From CAYUST01 sp964447535 (GTDB lineage: Bacteria > Patescibacteriota > Gracilibacteria > Absconditabacterales > Absconditicoccaceae), in assembly GCA_964447535.1 (NCBI GenBank), contig CAYUST010000004.1, positions 1 through 64,000 of the forward strand: DNA of 64,000 bases, given 5' to 3'. Position numbers and translations under genes: made by a program. The notes under the pieces are model-generated. The model ran no database searches. It worked only from the letters and a program-made list of their open reading frames with translations, and had not been told where the DNA came from. Shown here in pieces: positions 32,078 through 42,570 of this stretch (positions within the stretch are counted from its first letter, which is position 1; every line of letters begins with the position of its first letter).

Positions 32078-32776
32078 TTAGGATTTGTTATCATCTTCGT
32101 TGACGTCGTTATCATCGAATGCAGGTTCGTTATCTCCTCCATCTAGTTTTCTCATAAAATTTTTCATCATGCCTGGGCCTCTGTGTCCACCAGCTTGCAT
32201 CATAGGGAGATCAAGTTCTTCTGCGATTGCTTTGGCTTCATCGAGCAAGCTATGCATTTTCACGAGCTTTGCAAACTCTTCAGCAGAGTCAATCGAAGCT
32301 AAAGGAATATTGGGGAGTTCAGCTAGTGCAGTTTGAAATGCGGTGAAATCATTAGCGGTGATAGCTGCTTTGATAGCTTCATTTTGTACTCCTTTCTCTG
32401 TACGCATCCCTTTCATCATTGTTGGTAACCCGAGTGATTCAGCGATTGCTTTGGCTTCCTCTTTTTGACCCGCTTGCATGAGGGTGTGCATTTCTATGAG
32501 TTGTGCAAATTGTGCCTCAGTAGTGATCTTGTCTGCAAAGGGAGTATCTGTTACTGCAGTTTGGAAAGCTGTGTAATCATTTGCTTGGATTGCAGTTTTG
32601 ACCTCAGCGAATTTTTCTCACAATCCATGCATGCCTTTGCCTCCGAAAGCAGCTCCCTTGGAGTTCATCATATTGAATGGTAACGTTTCGTTTGCATTGG
32701 TGAGCGTGAGTGTCAAGAGTCCGCCGGCAACAACTGCTACCGCTGCGATACTCAAAAAGGTAATTGTTTTGTTCAT
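32078..32776 (-). CDS. exported protein with two internal repeats
   Basis: 232 residues with a signal peptide or anchor (FLSIAAVAVVAGGLLTLTL). Two copies of about 60 residues follow, each with AIxANDxTAFQTA, then MHxLxxxAKAIAExLxLPxMM; the first copy inserts QAGQKEEA. The end is acidic (DDNDVNEDDNKS) after a Met-rich stretch. One TGA (HGLGEKFAE). It lies between kinase and regulator genes, so it may be a periplasmic or surface modulator or the main target of the system, in the manner of CpxP or Spy, although I see no sequence similarity to either. Confidence 0.72.
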
Positions 32777-32841
32777 GGGAATAATAATTTTATAAAAGCG
32801 TGTCTCCTACTTGTCGCGACCAAGTGGACGATACGCTCAAG

Positions 32842-32872
32842 AGTATATGGGTGTGTCTTAATTCTTTCTTAA
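32842..32872 (-). promoter_or_regulatory. promoter with response-regulator-type direct repeat
   Basis: On the minus strand TTAAG-N6-TTAAG (11-bp period, 32857-32872) lies nine bases before a TATACT -10 box (32842-32847). There is no good -35, as expected for an activated promoter. Confidence 0.5.
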
Positions 32873-32899
32873 GCAGGTGAGCTAGGATAACAAACGGAT

Positions 32900-32942
32900 A
32901 TTCCCCCCTGTTAAGGGGGGATGCCGAAGGCAGGGGGGTTTT
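32900..32942. repeat. GC-rich palindromic repeat, short variant
   Basis: TTCCCCCCTG...CAGGGGGG with inner CTTAACAGG-like symmetry. It sits just after the kinase stop and may end its transcript. Confidence 0.6.
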
Positions 32943-32963
32943 CTCGCAGATTTACTATCTAAT

Positions 32964-34250
32964 CTAGTTATACCAATCCAGCGTGAACGTAGTTCCCTTA
33001 CCTAGTTCGCTTTTCACTCTGATCTTCCGATCCATGACGGCAACGAGTTGTTTGACGAGACTCAATCACAATCCAAATCAAGTTGTGCTTCTAGCGCTAT
33101 TGCTTTGCCAGAATGGTTCTCGAATATGTGCGAGGTCATGTGGTGCAATACCTGCTCATGTATCTTCTATTGTGAGATGATGAGGCGTTGCGCTGATAGT
33201 TATCTGTCCACCTACAGGAGTGAACTTGCCGGCATTATCCAACAAATTGGTCACGATGCGTTCGAGAATTCACACATCTCCTTGTATGCTGAGCGCAGTG
33301 TCACAGTTGAGTGTTCGCGTATGGTTTGGATAGGTGCGTTGCATGTTGGTCACCAGTGATCCTAGAAATGGTGCAAGAACAATTTTTTGATGATGGTGAG
33401 TAGTAGTGGTATGCAGACGTGTCAACATGGTCAGTGTATCGAGAAGACGTTGCATACTTCCTACTTGCTCCCTAACTTGGGTGAAGAGATGATCATATTG
33501 TTTGGTTCTCTGTGCGACCTCAATAGTTGATTGCAATGACATCAAAGGAGTTTTGAATTCATGAGAAACATTCGCAACAAATTGTTTGATTGCTTGCACT
33601 TGTTCATGCACGGTAGTGGTCATTTGCTGGAGTGAAGAGGCTACAATTTGCATCTCATCATGGGCGGGGAGATGTGCAAAGGTGAATTTGGTCTCTAGGG
33701 TATCGACATCAATTTTTTGTACTTTTTCAGCAAGAGTGTGCAAGTCGCGTAAGCTTTTTTTGACCACAATGAGGGAAACACCGTACCCGATGAGACTACA
33801 AACAATCACGGTAATCAACGTAATCCATAGCAATATGATTTGATTGTTGACGGTCATTGATATGTCTACGATAACGAGTTCATCACCTGCAGGTGTCATC
33901 CAATACAGATATCGCTCGTTGTCGATGTGAGAAATATTTTTCCACACAGTATGTTCTTCGAGTTCTTGTGCATCCATACCATGAGCATCGATGAGTAATA
34001 TATCTCTTGGCCCGAAGGCAGCACTATACTGTCTCGCAAATTTCCTTTGCATTTCCTGTAGCATGAGACGTTCTCTGGGAGTAGGTGAGGTCAGATCAGC
34101 TACCGTCGCCAGTGGCGCAAAACGAGCTTGTTCTCTACGTCGTCGACTACCGAAAAAAATTGCATTGATCACAATTCCCAACACAAAAACAATCACCGCA
34201 ATGGTGAGCGTAAAACGTAGAGCTATACGTTGGGAAGTCGAAAGGAGCAT
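32964..34250 (-). CDS. sensor histidine kinase
   Basis: 428 residues. Two membrane helices (about 8-33 and 140-165) enclose an extracytoplasmic sensor of about 105 residues. A HAMP-like linker is followed by the HisKA box FVANVSHEFKTPL with His230. The ATPase domain has N-box TNLLDNAGKF, G1 DTGAGI and G2 GFGLGLSLVK. Four Gly in this domain, including those of G1 and G2, are TGA codons; under the standard code the kinase would lack its ATP site. It is the first gene of the unit with the exported repeat protein and the regulator. Confidence 0.93.
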
Positions 34251-34290
34251 GTGCAGAGCAGGGCAGTTGTCTAAAAAAAGAACATGCACC

Positions 34291-34324
34291 ATTATAGTAC
34301 TTTTCTTGATTAAGCAAAGCTTAA
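34291..34324 (-). promoter_or_regulatory. histidine kinase promoter with direct repeat
   Basis: TATAAT (34291-34296) preceded on the minus strand by TTAAG-N6-TTAAT (34309-34324), the same 11-bp-period repeat as at 32857. Confidence 0.55.
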
Positions 34325-34423
34325 ATAATGGTATAAGAAATTGACCTCAACGTAAGAATCTTCAAAAATGACCTGTAATGACATTATTTTACATTTTGTA
34401 CATAATAAAAATGACGTCGTGCC

Positions 34424-34451
34424 TTGCAATTTACTTCTAATTTCATATTCA
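34424..34451 (+). promoter_or_regulatory. candidate promoter of the SLH protein gene
   Basis: TTGCAA, 16 bp, TATTCA. A second possible -10 (TATATT) lies nearer the start. Confidence 0.4.
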
Positions 34452-34488
34452 TCATGCTTGTATATTTATTCTTTTTATATTATTGTTG

Positions 34489-35469
34489 ATGAACAAAAAT
34501 CTTTTCCAAAAAATTACAGGATTCTTTGCTTTAGCAGGAGTGTTGTATGTGGCTGGTGTATTTAATGTATTGGCTACACAAATCGTAGGTACCTTCATGG
34601 AAGAACCTACTGCAGGGTACGCTTGTACAAGCTATGGCTATTACTATGGCTATGGGTATGGGTATGACTGTTCTGAAATTATCGGGGGTGGTAGTGGTCC
34701 TAGGTCTAGTTCTTCAAGCACATCTGATGACGATGCTGGTGATGAAGAAGATACAACTGATGATGAGGATACTACTGACGACACAACTGACGACACTACA
34801 GATGACACTACAGAAGATGGAGCAACTGATGACGGATCTGACGATGGTGATGATGCAGGTGAATATGAAGGTGATCCTGAAGTAGTAGATGCATACGAAT
34901 TCGGTAAAAAACATGGTTTGACTACCAAGGATTTGAAAGAGGCAAGATTGTATGATTTCCTCAATAGAGGTGAGCTTGCTAAGATGATGAGTGCTTACAT
35001 CAAAAATGTAGATGGTAAAGAGCCAGTAGACAATCCTGTATGTGATATCACTACCTACGGTGACTATGACTCATTCGATGATGAGCTCAAGATGTACATC
35101 AAGATGGCGTGTGACTTTGGTATTATGGGATGGAAAAACGACAAGTCTGGCTTGATCGAAAACTTTAGACCCTCAGCTCCTGTGACGAGAGCAGAGCTCG
35201 CAGCAGTTCTCTCTAGATACCTTTATGGTGACGAGCATGCAGGTCCTGATATGAACGCACATCTCGAAGCATTGCAAGAAGATGGTATCATGAAGAACAT
35301 TGATAGCCCATTGAGCGAGGAATTGAGAGGGTATGTCTTGATCATGCTCCAAAGAATTGCAGGTGGTCAAGGTGTAGCTGATACTGATGAAGAAGATACA
35401 ACTGATGACACTACAGACGATACAACAGACGACACTACAGATGATACAACTGAGGAAGAGACTCCATAA
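34489..35469 (+). CDS. SLH-like acidic surface protein
   Basis: 326 residues. Signal peptide (FFALAGVLYVAGVFNVLA), a Tyr/Gly run (YGYYYGYGYGY) with two Cys, a Ser-rich stretch, an acidic DDTT repeat tract (about 85-120), then a globular part with two S-layer-homology-like units: FLNRGELAKMMSAYI and VTRAELAAVLSRYL. A second DDTT tract forms the C-terminus. SLH units tether proteins to wall polymers. No TGA at all, although Gly is frequent, which points to high expression. TTG codons just upstream are not needed as starts. It may be the S-layer protein or an anchor for it. Confidence 0.82.
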   Translation: MNKNLFQKITGFFALAGVLYVAGVFNVLATQIVGTFMEEPTAGYACTSYGYYYGYGYGYDCSEIIGGGSGPRSSSSSTSDDDAGDEEDTTDDEDTTDDTTDDTTDDTTEDGATDDGSDDGDDAGEYEGDPEVVDAYEFGKKHGLTTKDLKEARLYDFLNRGELAKMMSAYIKNVDGKEPVDNPVCDITTYGDYDSFDDELKMYIKMACDFGIMGWKNDKSGLIENFRPSAPVTRAELAAVLSRYLYGDEHAGPDMNAHLEALQEDGIMKNIDSPLSEELRGYVLIMLQRIAGGQGVADTDEEDTTDDTTDDTTDDTTDDTTEEETP

Positions 35470-35495
35470 TTAGTGAACTTACTATATCTTTCTTG

Positions 35496-35528
35496 AAAAG
35501 GCCGACCCGTGAGGGGAGGCCTTTTTTT
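35496..35528 (+). terminator. terminator of the SLH protein gene
   Basis: Stem AAAAGGCC / GGCCTTTT with a 14-nt loop and seven T. Confidence 0.85.
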
Positions 35529-35540
35529 ATTTCGCTCCCC

Positions 35541-35597
35541 AAAAGCATCTTTGCATCTTCATAACGAAGTATCCCTGTGGGATCATGCACCTTTAGT
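35541..35597 (+). repeat. structured dispersed repeat, copy B
   Basis: Carries the core ATCTTTGCATCTTCATAACGAAG joined directly to ATCCCTGTGGGATCATGCACC; the middle part and the first hairpin of copy A are missing. Confidence 0.6.
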
Positions 35598-35607
35598 TGA
35601 CGTAACT

Positions 35608-35660
35608 ATGCTACACCCTATGTTTATTTATAAGCTCATGGAGAAAATAAGGTGTAGCAT
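35608..35660. repeat. inverted repeat before the second glycan block
   Basis: ATGCTACACC / GGTGTAGCAT, perfect 10-bp arms with further partial pairing inside. Could be a leader hairpin or the edge of a small element. Confidence 0.4.
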
Positions 35661-35746
35661 TCGTTAAATCACAAGCCAACAATGATTTGTTTTGTATGCG
35701 GAGATCACTATGGTGGTAATGTTCTATTTTTCACCTCGCTTTGCTC

Positions 35747-36703
35747 ATGAAAAAATTGTTGAGTATCGTTATTCCTACCTACAACGAAGCAAGATGACTT
35801 GCGGATGTTGCACGTACGTTGCTTACCCGCCTGACCTCACTTTCGACCTATGAGCGGGAGGTGATTTTTGTGAATGATGGAAGTTTGGATACAACCTGGG
35901 AGGTGATCACTACGTTGGCACAACAAGATCTACGCGTCAAAGGTATCAATTTTTCACGTAATTTTGGCAAAGAACTTGCTATGAGTGCAGGACTGCAATA
36001 TGCCAAGGGTGAAGCGGTGATTACTATGGATGCGGATGGACAACATCCGGTCGAGCGTTTGGGTGATTTCGTGCGTGCGCGGGAAGAAGGGTATGCAATT
36101 GTCTATAATCGTAGACCTCATACACAGGGCGCAAGTTGGTTGAAGAGAGGAAGTAGCGCATTGTTTTACAAACTCTTCAATAGTATCAGTGAATTTCCAT
36201 TTGAACCACAAACGACGGATTATAGATTGCTAGATCGCAAAGTGGTAGATATTTTTCTGCAGTTCAAAGAGAAGAATAGAATTTATAGAGGACTGATAGA
36301 TTGGATGTGATTTCCCAAGCAGGTCTTGGTGTTCGATGCATTACCCAATCCCCACGGCCGTATCCCGAGCTACTCATACAACAAACTGACCGACTTGGCG
36401 ATTACGAGTATCACGTCGTTTTCTGTTTGGCCGTTGAAATTGGTAGGGAAACTGGGGTCATTGATTACCGTGATCAGTTTTTTTATGATGATTTTGATAG
36501 TCGTAGATAAGTTTACATTGGATCGTTTTGGGTTCACCAATTTGGGATTCATGGTCATGGCGAATACATTCTTTGTCGGTATCATGATGATCTCATTGTG
36601 ACTGATTGCTATGTATATTGCACAAATTCATGAAGAGGTCAAAGGAAGACCACTCTATATTGTCAAAGAGACACTTAATTATCCCGTACCGCATGGCTCA
36701 TAA
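35747..36703 (+). CDS. family 2 glycosyltransferase, GtrB/ArnC-like
   Basis: 318 residues. GT-A domain with IVIPTYNEARGLADV, VIFVNDGSLDTTW, SRNFGKELAMSAGLQ and MDADGQHP. DYRLLDRKVVD follows, and two C-terminal helices (about 228-250 and 262-290). This layout is that of enzymes moving a sugar to undecaprenyl phosphate. Three TGA codons: ARGLAD, MGFPKQ and ISLGLIA, the last on a Gly typical of the helix hairpin. Its end overlaps the next gene by 11 bases. Confidence 0.9.
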
Positions 36704-38378
36704 AGCAACTAATTGGTCTGTACATCGAGGAAACTACTTACCACGAGTGTGGTGAGTAGTCCTTTTTCTGTTGGTCATGGGAATAGGACGATTTCATCCA
36801 ACAAAGGCCATATTTTTGCTTGATTATGTACCAGCGCCAATACGTCTCTGGGAGTGGTCTTACTATTTTCACAAGGCATGGATTTGGACAGTGACAGATG
36901 GTATCTTGTGGATGTTTGGGCATGTATGGTGATCTAAACTTTATTTAGGAGGACTATGTGTTGGGTCACTATTGCTTGGGTACAGGCGGGCATGATGGAT
37001 AGTGAAGCATTGATTTGCACAGGCATCTCCATGGGTACAGACCTGAGCATTGCTGGTGGGAATGACGTTGTTTGTAGTCAATCCGGTATATAGTGCGAGG
37101 ATGGGAACACAACCAGGTATTTGGTTGTGAATAGTATTGTTGGGTCGATGAATATATCGATTACTTACTCGTTGGCAAACATTGAGACACAAAGATGCAT
37201 TGATTATCGGCTGCTTTCGATGAGTAGCTATGATGACGATGCAACACGCAAGTTTCATGATAGCGCTCATGCTCATCTGTTTCATGCTCGTCCAAAGAAG
37301 TTGGAAAGCGGTTGTGCAAGCAGGCATTATCGCTGGTATTGTTGGGCTCCTCAATGCGAATCGACTTTTGGCTGGATTGAGTGGAAAGACGCAATTGGTA
37401 GAAAAAGCGCTTACGTATTCATCAGCTAATATGGAGGAGTTTGCGACGATTCAGTATGGCAACATGGGGCCATTGGTGACTTCGTTGCTGGGATATGGGT
37501 TTCGAGGGGAAAAATATGGCAGTGCATACATTCCTTTGTTATCCAATGCGAGGTGGTGGATAGCAGGATGATTGCTCGTGTGTCTGTGACGACGAGGACG
37601 ATATGTGGCAGTGCGTCATCGCTTGCTCACACGTTCTCAAGGAGTACGAATCATGGTTGTTGCTCTTTTCTCTCTTTTCCTCGGTGTGGGTATTGCTTCT
37701 GATCTGTTTGCTCCGAGTATACAGTGGCTCTATGACCACCTGCCTGGCTATCGTGGCATGAGAGAACCTCATAAACGAATAGGCGTGTATATGATGTTGC
37801 TCTTGCCTGGTGGTATCTACGGCTGGATGAGACTTAGTTTGTTGTTCCAAAAATATATGGAGGTGAGATGGAGCATCGTAGGAGGTCTCTTACTCTGTTT
37901 CGCACGAGTACCGTGAGTGATAGGTGGCATGCAGGGAAGATATGCGGTGACGGACTATCCAAGTAGTTATAGTGATGTCCGCGAATTACTAACTTCCCCC
38001 GCTTTGCAAGGCAAAACGCGAGTGCATCTCCCTTGGCATAATTATATGCAGTGTGCCTGGACGAAACAGGTGATTGCGAATCCACTGAGGGCATATATGC
38101 GTCCTGCCTCAGTCATCATAGGTGATAATATTGAAATTGGGGATCTGTACACCAATAGCACCTCAGCACGTAGCAAAGATATCGAAACATTTTTGACAAC
38201 GCATGAGGTTAGTTTACTGCAACAACACTGAATAGACGGTATTGTGTACACACCGACTTGTGCGGATTTCGAACGTTATGCATGGCTTACTACGTTCACT
38301 GGAGTAGAGGTGATGAGTGCTTCACCAGATCTTATTCTGTATCTCATTGACGAAGAAAATGGCTTGTATACGCCATAG
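36693..38378 (+). CDS. large polytopic membrane protein, GT-C/YfhO-like
   Basis: 561 residues with about twelve helices and a soluble C-terminal domain of about 120 residues. In the middle, LPGYRGMREPHKRIGVYMMLL matches a motif (P..RxMREPxKF) that I recognise from large envelope membrane proteins; the gene at 44714 has FPGFSAFREASKFFVL at the same place. More than ten TGA codons, mostly inside helices. Translationally coupled to the upstream GT2, so it may use the lipid-linked sugar made by that enzyme. That is inference. Confidence 0.65.
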
Positions 38379-38420
38379 AGATGAGTAGAATGCCACAATT
38401 AATTTATCTTCTTTTTGCTC

Positions 38421-39203
38421 ATGAGTGCTCCACAAATTCGCAAAACCCAAAAGAAAACTTTTTCACAAACTGCTCTTTTTCTCAGAAGATTTTCGGTGAT
38501 TGTCGCACATTATCTCAATATGGCATGAATAAATCCCAATCAAGTAGTCTTGTTTAGAGTATTTGTGTTTGGAGGGTTGAGTATGTGGTTATTTTTTAGT
38601 GCATCGTATATACACAATTTATTGGGGATTGGGACTATCTTTTTGTGTTATTTTTTTGATCTCGTAGATGGGGATCTTGCGAGAAATTACAACAAAAAAA
38701 CAGATCAGGGAAAGTTCTTGGATGAAGAATTAGACTCTGTGGTAGTGACCTCTCTCGTACTGACCTTTGCGCTCAAATTCTATTTCATGGGGTATGAACC
38801 TCTCTATGTGGTAGGTGGTATCGCTGCTTTGTTTGGTATTATTGGATCTTCCAAAATGACCAATTTTTTTCAAGGAAGGTTCAATACCAACTGTGTCGGT
38901 GGTAATGATGTAATCGAACAGACTACCCAACACACATCCTGGGATCTCCGAAGTGAATTTTTCTATCAGCTCGTCACTCCGAAACATATCTTGATGACAT
39001 TGTTTTCAAACTTCCGTTATTATTTGCTGATAGGGATTTTGACTAATTCTATCCATATAGCGGTCTTGCTCTATGCCATCGCTATTAATTTTAGATGGAT
39101 GATGTTGTTTATTTGTGTCGGCTGGTACTATACCAACAGAGCTTGGTCTGAAAGGAAAGTAAAACTCTTTGAGGCGATGAAAGCGATTGAGAGAGTTGAA
39201 TAA
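38421..39203 (+). CDS. CDP-alcohol phosphatidyltransferase
   Basis: 260 residues, six helices. Contains the diagnostic DG-x2-AR-x8-G-x3-D-x3-D motif as DLVDGDLARN and GKFLDEELD. The family joins a CDP-activated lipid or alcohol to an acceptor alcohol in the membrane. The N-terminal MAGINPNQVVLFR carries one TGA Gly at a position preceding the conserved N-P-N/D-x-(V/L)T-like entry. The next gene makes a CDP-activated compound, so the pair probably works together on a lipid or polymer head group. Substrates cannot be read. Confidence 0.9.
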
Positions 39204-39230
39204 TATTTATTTTTTTATGCGTAGGATGCT

Positions 39231-39686
39231 ATGGAAAGGATAATAGGTTTTACTACATGAGTTTGGGATCTTTTCCATATTGGTCATCTCAATATTTTGA
39301 AGAATGCAAAATCGATGTGTGATGAGTTGATAGTGGGAGTGACGTCAGATGAACGTACGTTTCGTGAAAAAGGAAAATTTCCTATTATTCCCTATGAAGA
39401 AAGAGTACAGATACTTGAGCATATTAACTTCGTAGATAGAGTAGTACTGCATGAGCATACAGATGAATTCCTGCATTGGCCAACCTTGCAGTTTCATCGT
39501 GTCTTCAAAGGCAGTGATTGGAAGTGATCAGAAAAACGAACAAGATTGGAAAAGGAGTTTGCTCCACTCGGTGTAGAAGTGATATTTTTCCCGTATACCA
39601 AAACTACTTCGAGCACGTTGATTAGAGGATTTTTGACAGATGCATTTGAGAAATTACGTAGTGACCTACCAAATGAGGAACACTAA
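39231..39686 (+). CDS. cytidylyltransferase (glycerol-3-phosphate type)
   Basis: 151 residues. Starts with the nucleotidyltransferase motif TTGVWDLFHIGHL (HxGH), in which the first Gly is TGA; GSDWKGSEKR and the ISSTLIR-like TTSSTLIRGF complete the active site. Relatives make CDP-glycerol (TagD) or CDP-ethanolamine. Beside a CDP-alcohol transferase and several sugar transferases, CDP-glycerol or a similar activated alcohol for a teichoic-acid-like or phospholipid product is plausible but unproven. Confidence 0.87.
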
Positions 39687-39710
39687 CACCTCTTTTATCT
39701 TTGTGATTTG

Positions 39711-40826
39711 ATGGTCCCTCTAAAGATACTTGTCCTTTCGCGAAAAGATATACACCATCCGAGAGCAGGAGGTGCAGAAATTGTGTTGCACAACTATATG
39801 CTAGGCTTAATAGCTCAAGGGCATCAGGTTACGCAAATTGCACCTATGTTTGCTGGAGCTTTACCTCGTCAACAGATCGATGGTGTACAGATCAAAAGAA
39901 TGTTTGGTATTCATACCATTTATTTTTTGTTTTGGAGTTGGTATGTACGTCATGGTGCAGGGAAATTTGATCTTATTATTGATCATGCAGGTGGTATACC
40001 ATTGTTGAGTCCGTTGTATGCGCGACGTACCAAGATTGTGTTGTTGATTCATCATCTAGGTACACAAGAATGGACTGACTACTTTCAGCAGAAGCGACGT
40101 ATGGGATGGCTAGGGAAGTGCTGTTTGTGGATATATAATACTTTCGTGTTGTCATTGTACAAACACAAAACAACTATCACGGTTTCGCAAGGCACTGCCA
40201 AAGAATTGCAAGCACATGGTTTCGACAAGGTCACGGTCATTCCCAATAGTACGGACATGCCGCTGATTTCGTTTGCAGATATTGTTGCCAAAAAGAACGT
40301 ATTGACGATCATCGGGAGAATTATTCCCAATAAACAAATGGCTCATGCGATCACCATACTCCATGCGTTGCGTGTGCAGGATCCCACCTGGGAACTCAAT
40401 ATTATTTGATACGCACAAGATGCCAATGAGTATGCATCTTTACAGTCGCTAGTACATAGTTTGTGAGTTACGTGATCTGTTCATTTCCATGGAAAACTTA
40501 CTCAAGAACAGTTGATTCCGCTACTTGACGCAACGAAATATGTACTCATCACGAGTGATAAAGAGTGATTTGGTCTGACCGCACTCGAGGCAAACAGAAG
40601 AGGAGTACCCGTGATTGCGTATAGCATACCTGGAGTAGATGAGGTGGTACATCATTGAGTCAATGGTTATCTCATCCCCAAAAATAATTGGGAAAGCATC
40701 GTGACTACCATACAAGCATCTGAAGATAAGTATACAAAATTAGTTTCCGACACTCACCAAGCAATCCTTGCGTATCCTACGCGAAATGATAACATCAAAA
40801 CTTTTGTTTCATTGCTCTTTGTATAA
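39711..40826 (+). CDS. family 4 glycosyltransferase
   Basis: 371 residues, GT-B fold. N-terminal ILVLSRKDIHHPRAGGAEIVLHNY is the acceptor-side start of GT4 enzymes; VLTIIGRIIPNKQM and EGFGLTALEANRRGVPVIAY give the nucleotide-sugar site with both Glu of EX7E. The Gly of EGFG is TGA. Further TGA at IIGYAQD, LGVTGSV and HHGVNGYLI. The stop overlaps the next start (TAATG). The sugar specificity is unknown. Confidence 0.92.
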
Positions 40827-41713
40827 TGAACATACTCTCTCACTTACCACGTCGATGTAAGAGAATAGTGAGGAATACACTACTACTTATTCCGCATAAA
40901 CTGTATTTGCGCATGGCCTATCGCTGGACATTTGGAAGATGGCCTAATTTTATTGCTCCACAGACCTATACGGAGAAGATGCAACTTATGAAATTACGTT
41001 ATACTGATACACAACATAGTTATTTGGCTGACAAATATGCAGTGAGAGCATTTGTCCGTGCACAATTGGGTGAAGAGATATTGGTTCCCTTGTATCGACA
41101 TGGTGAGCATCCTGAGGACATCCCATTCGATGATTTGCCGGATTCTTTTGTCATCAAATGCAATCATGGCAGTAAGTACAATATTTTCGTCAAAGATAAA
41201 TCACAACTCGATAGACGTGCGACTCAACAACAACTTACCCAATGGCTTGAAGATGATTTTTGGAAAATTGGAAGAGAGTTGCAGTATAGAGGAATACAGA
41301 AGAAAATCATTGTAGAAGCACTTTTGCATGACGAGGTGACGTGACCTCCCTACGACTATAAGTTCATGTGTTTCCATGGGGAACCTCATTTTATTCAAGT
41401 AAATAGTGATAGATTCGGTGACCATAAGGTAAACTTTTTTGACACCCAGCGAGTGGAACAACCGTTTGGTATTATGAATCTCAAAGAGCTGAAGCCACTT
41501 CCTAAGCCAAAAAACTTGGAGCAGATGTTGACCTATGCAAGACAGTTGTCTGTTGGATTTCCGTTGATGAGAGTTGATTTCTATGAGGTGAACGATACAG
41601 TCTATTTCGGAGAAATAACGTTGACTCCCAATTCCGGTTTTGAGTCCTTTACGCCAGATCACGAATCTATCGATCGTATGATGTGAACTCATTTTAGTGT
41701 TTCAGCAACCTAG
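40826..41713 (+). CDS. TupA-like ATP-grasp protein
   Basis: 295 residues. Matches the TupA-like family: FNFIAPQTYTEKMQLMKL-like entry (WPNFIAPQTYTEKMQ), LADKYAVRAFV, ILVPLYRHGEHPEDIPFDDLP, FVIKCNHGSKYNIFVKD, then the late RVDFYEVNDTVYFGEITLTP. TupA makes teichuronopeptide in alkaliphilic Bacillus, and relatives sit in many capsule loci where they probably add amino acids to the polymer. Two TGA codons. Coupled to the GT4 gene before it. Confidence 0.87.
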
Positions 41714-41715
41714 GT

Positions 41716-42561
41716 ATGCAACCGTTGATGTCTGTCATCATCCCCACCAAAAATAGCTCGAGAACACTCGAGGCATGTTTGCACTCGATCAAACAACAAA
41801 CCTATCCTGCCATTGAACTGATTGTCGTGGATAATTTTTCAACAGATAGTACAGTTGCTATTGCTAAAGAATTTACCACTCACGTTTTTTCTCAAGGTCC
41901 AGAGAGATCAGCACAAAGAAATTTTGGTGTACAACACGCGCAAGGTGAATATGTTTTGATCATAGATAGTGATATGGTATTAGAACCTCAGGTCGTAGAG
42001 AAATGTGTCGCACTTTTTGTCTCCCACGCTTTGATCAAAGGTATAGTGATTCCAGAGGTCTCATTTGGTCAAGGATTTCGAGCACAATGCAAACAGCTAG
42101 AAAGATCATTTTACGTAGGGGTGGATCGAATGGAAGCAGCGAGATGTTTTCAAAAAGCAGTGTATCTAGAGATATGATGATATGATGAAGCAAATATTGG
42201 TACTGAAGATTATGACCTTCCGCAACGCATACAACAGGTCTATGGCAAAGAGTGCATAGGAAGAATTGATGCATATATTCATCATGATGAATGAACGTTA
42301 TCTCTGCGAAGGACGTGCCACAAGAAATTTTATTATGGACAGAGATTGCGCGCTTACCAATCCAAAGAAGCTAATCAAGCAAATTTTGCTCACCAGGCGA
42401 GTATAGGGCAGAGATATGCGTTATTTCTCCGTTCGCCTCGCAAACTTTTTGCACGTCCGTTGGTGTGACTTGGTATGCTCGCGATGAAAACTGCTGAGAT
42501 GGTGAGTGGTGCGTGTGGGTATGTACTGGGAAAACGAAAGAAAGTTGAAAATATTTATTAG
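41716..42561 (+). CDS. family 2 glycosyltransferase
   Basis: 281 residues. MSVIIPTKNSSRTLEACLHSI, IVVDNFSTDST, RSAQRNFGVQHAQGEYV and DSDM give the donor and metal sites. YLEIGGYDEANIGTEDYDLPQR is the acceptor-side ED motif; its GG is written TGA TGA. C-terminal Lys/Arg-rich amphipathic part. It begins two bases after the previous stop. Specificity unknown. Confidence 0.9.
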
Positions 42562-42570
42562 GTTATAGCG

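Noticed and set aside
34700..35460. CRISPR-like or minisatellite array in the SLH gene
   Set aside because: The periodic DNA encodes in-frame DDTT units without unique spacers.
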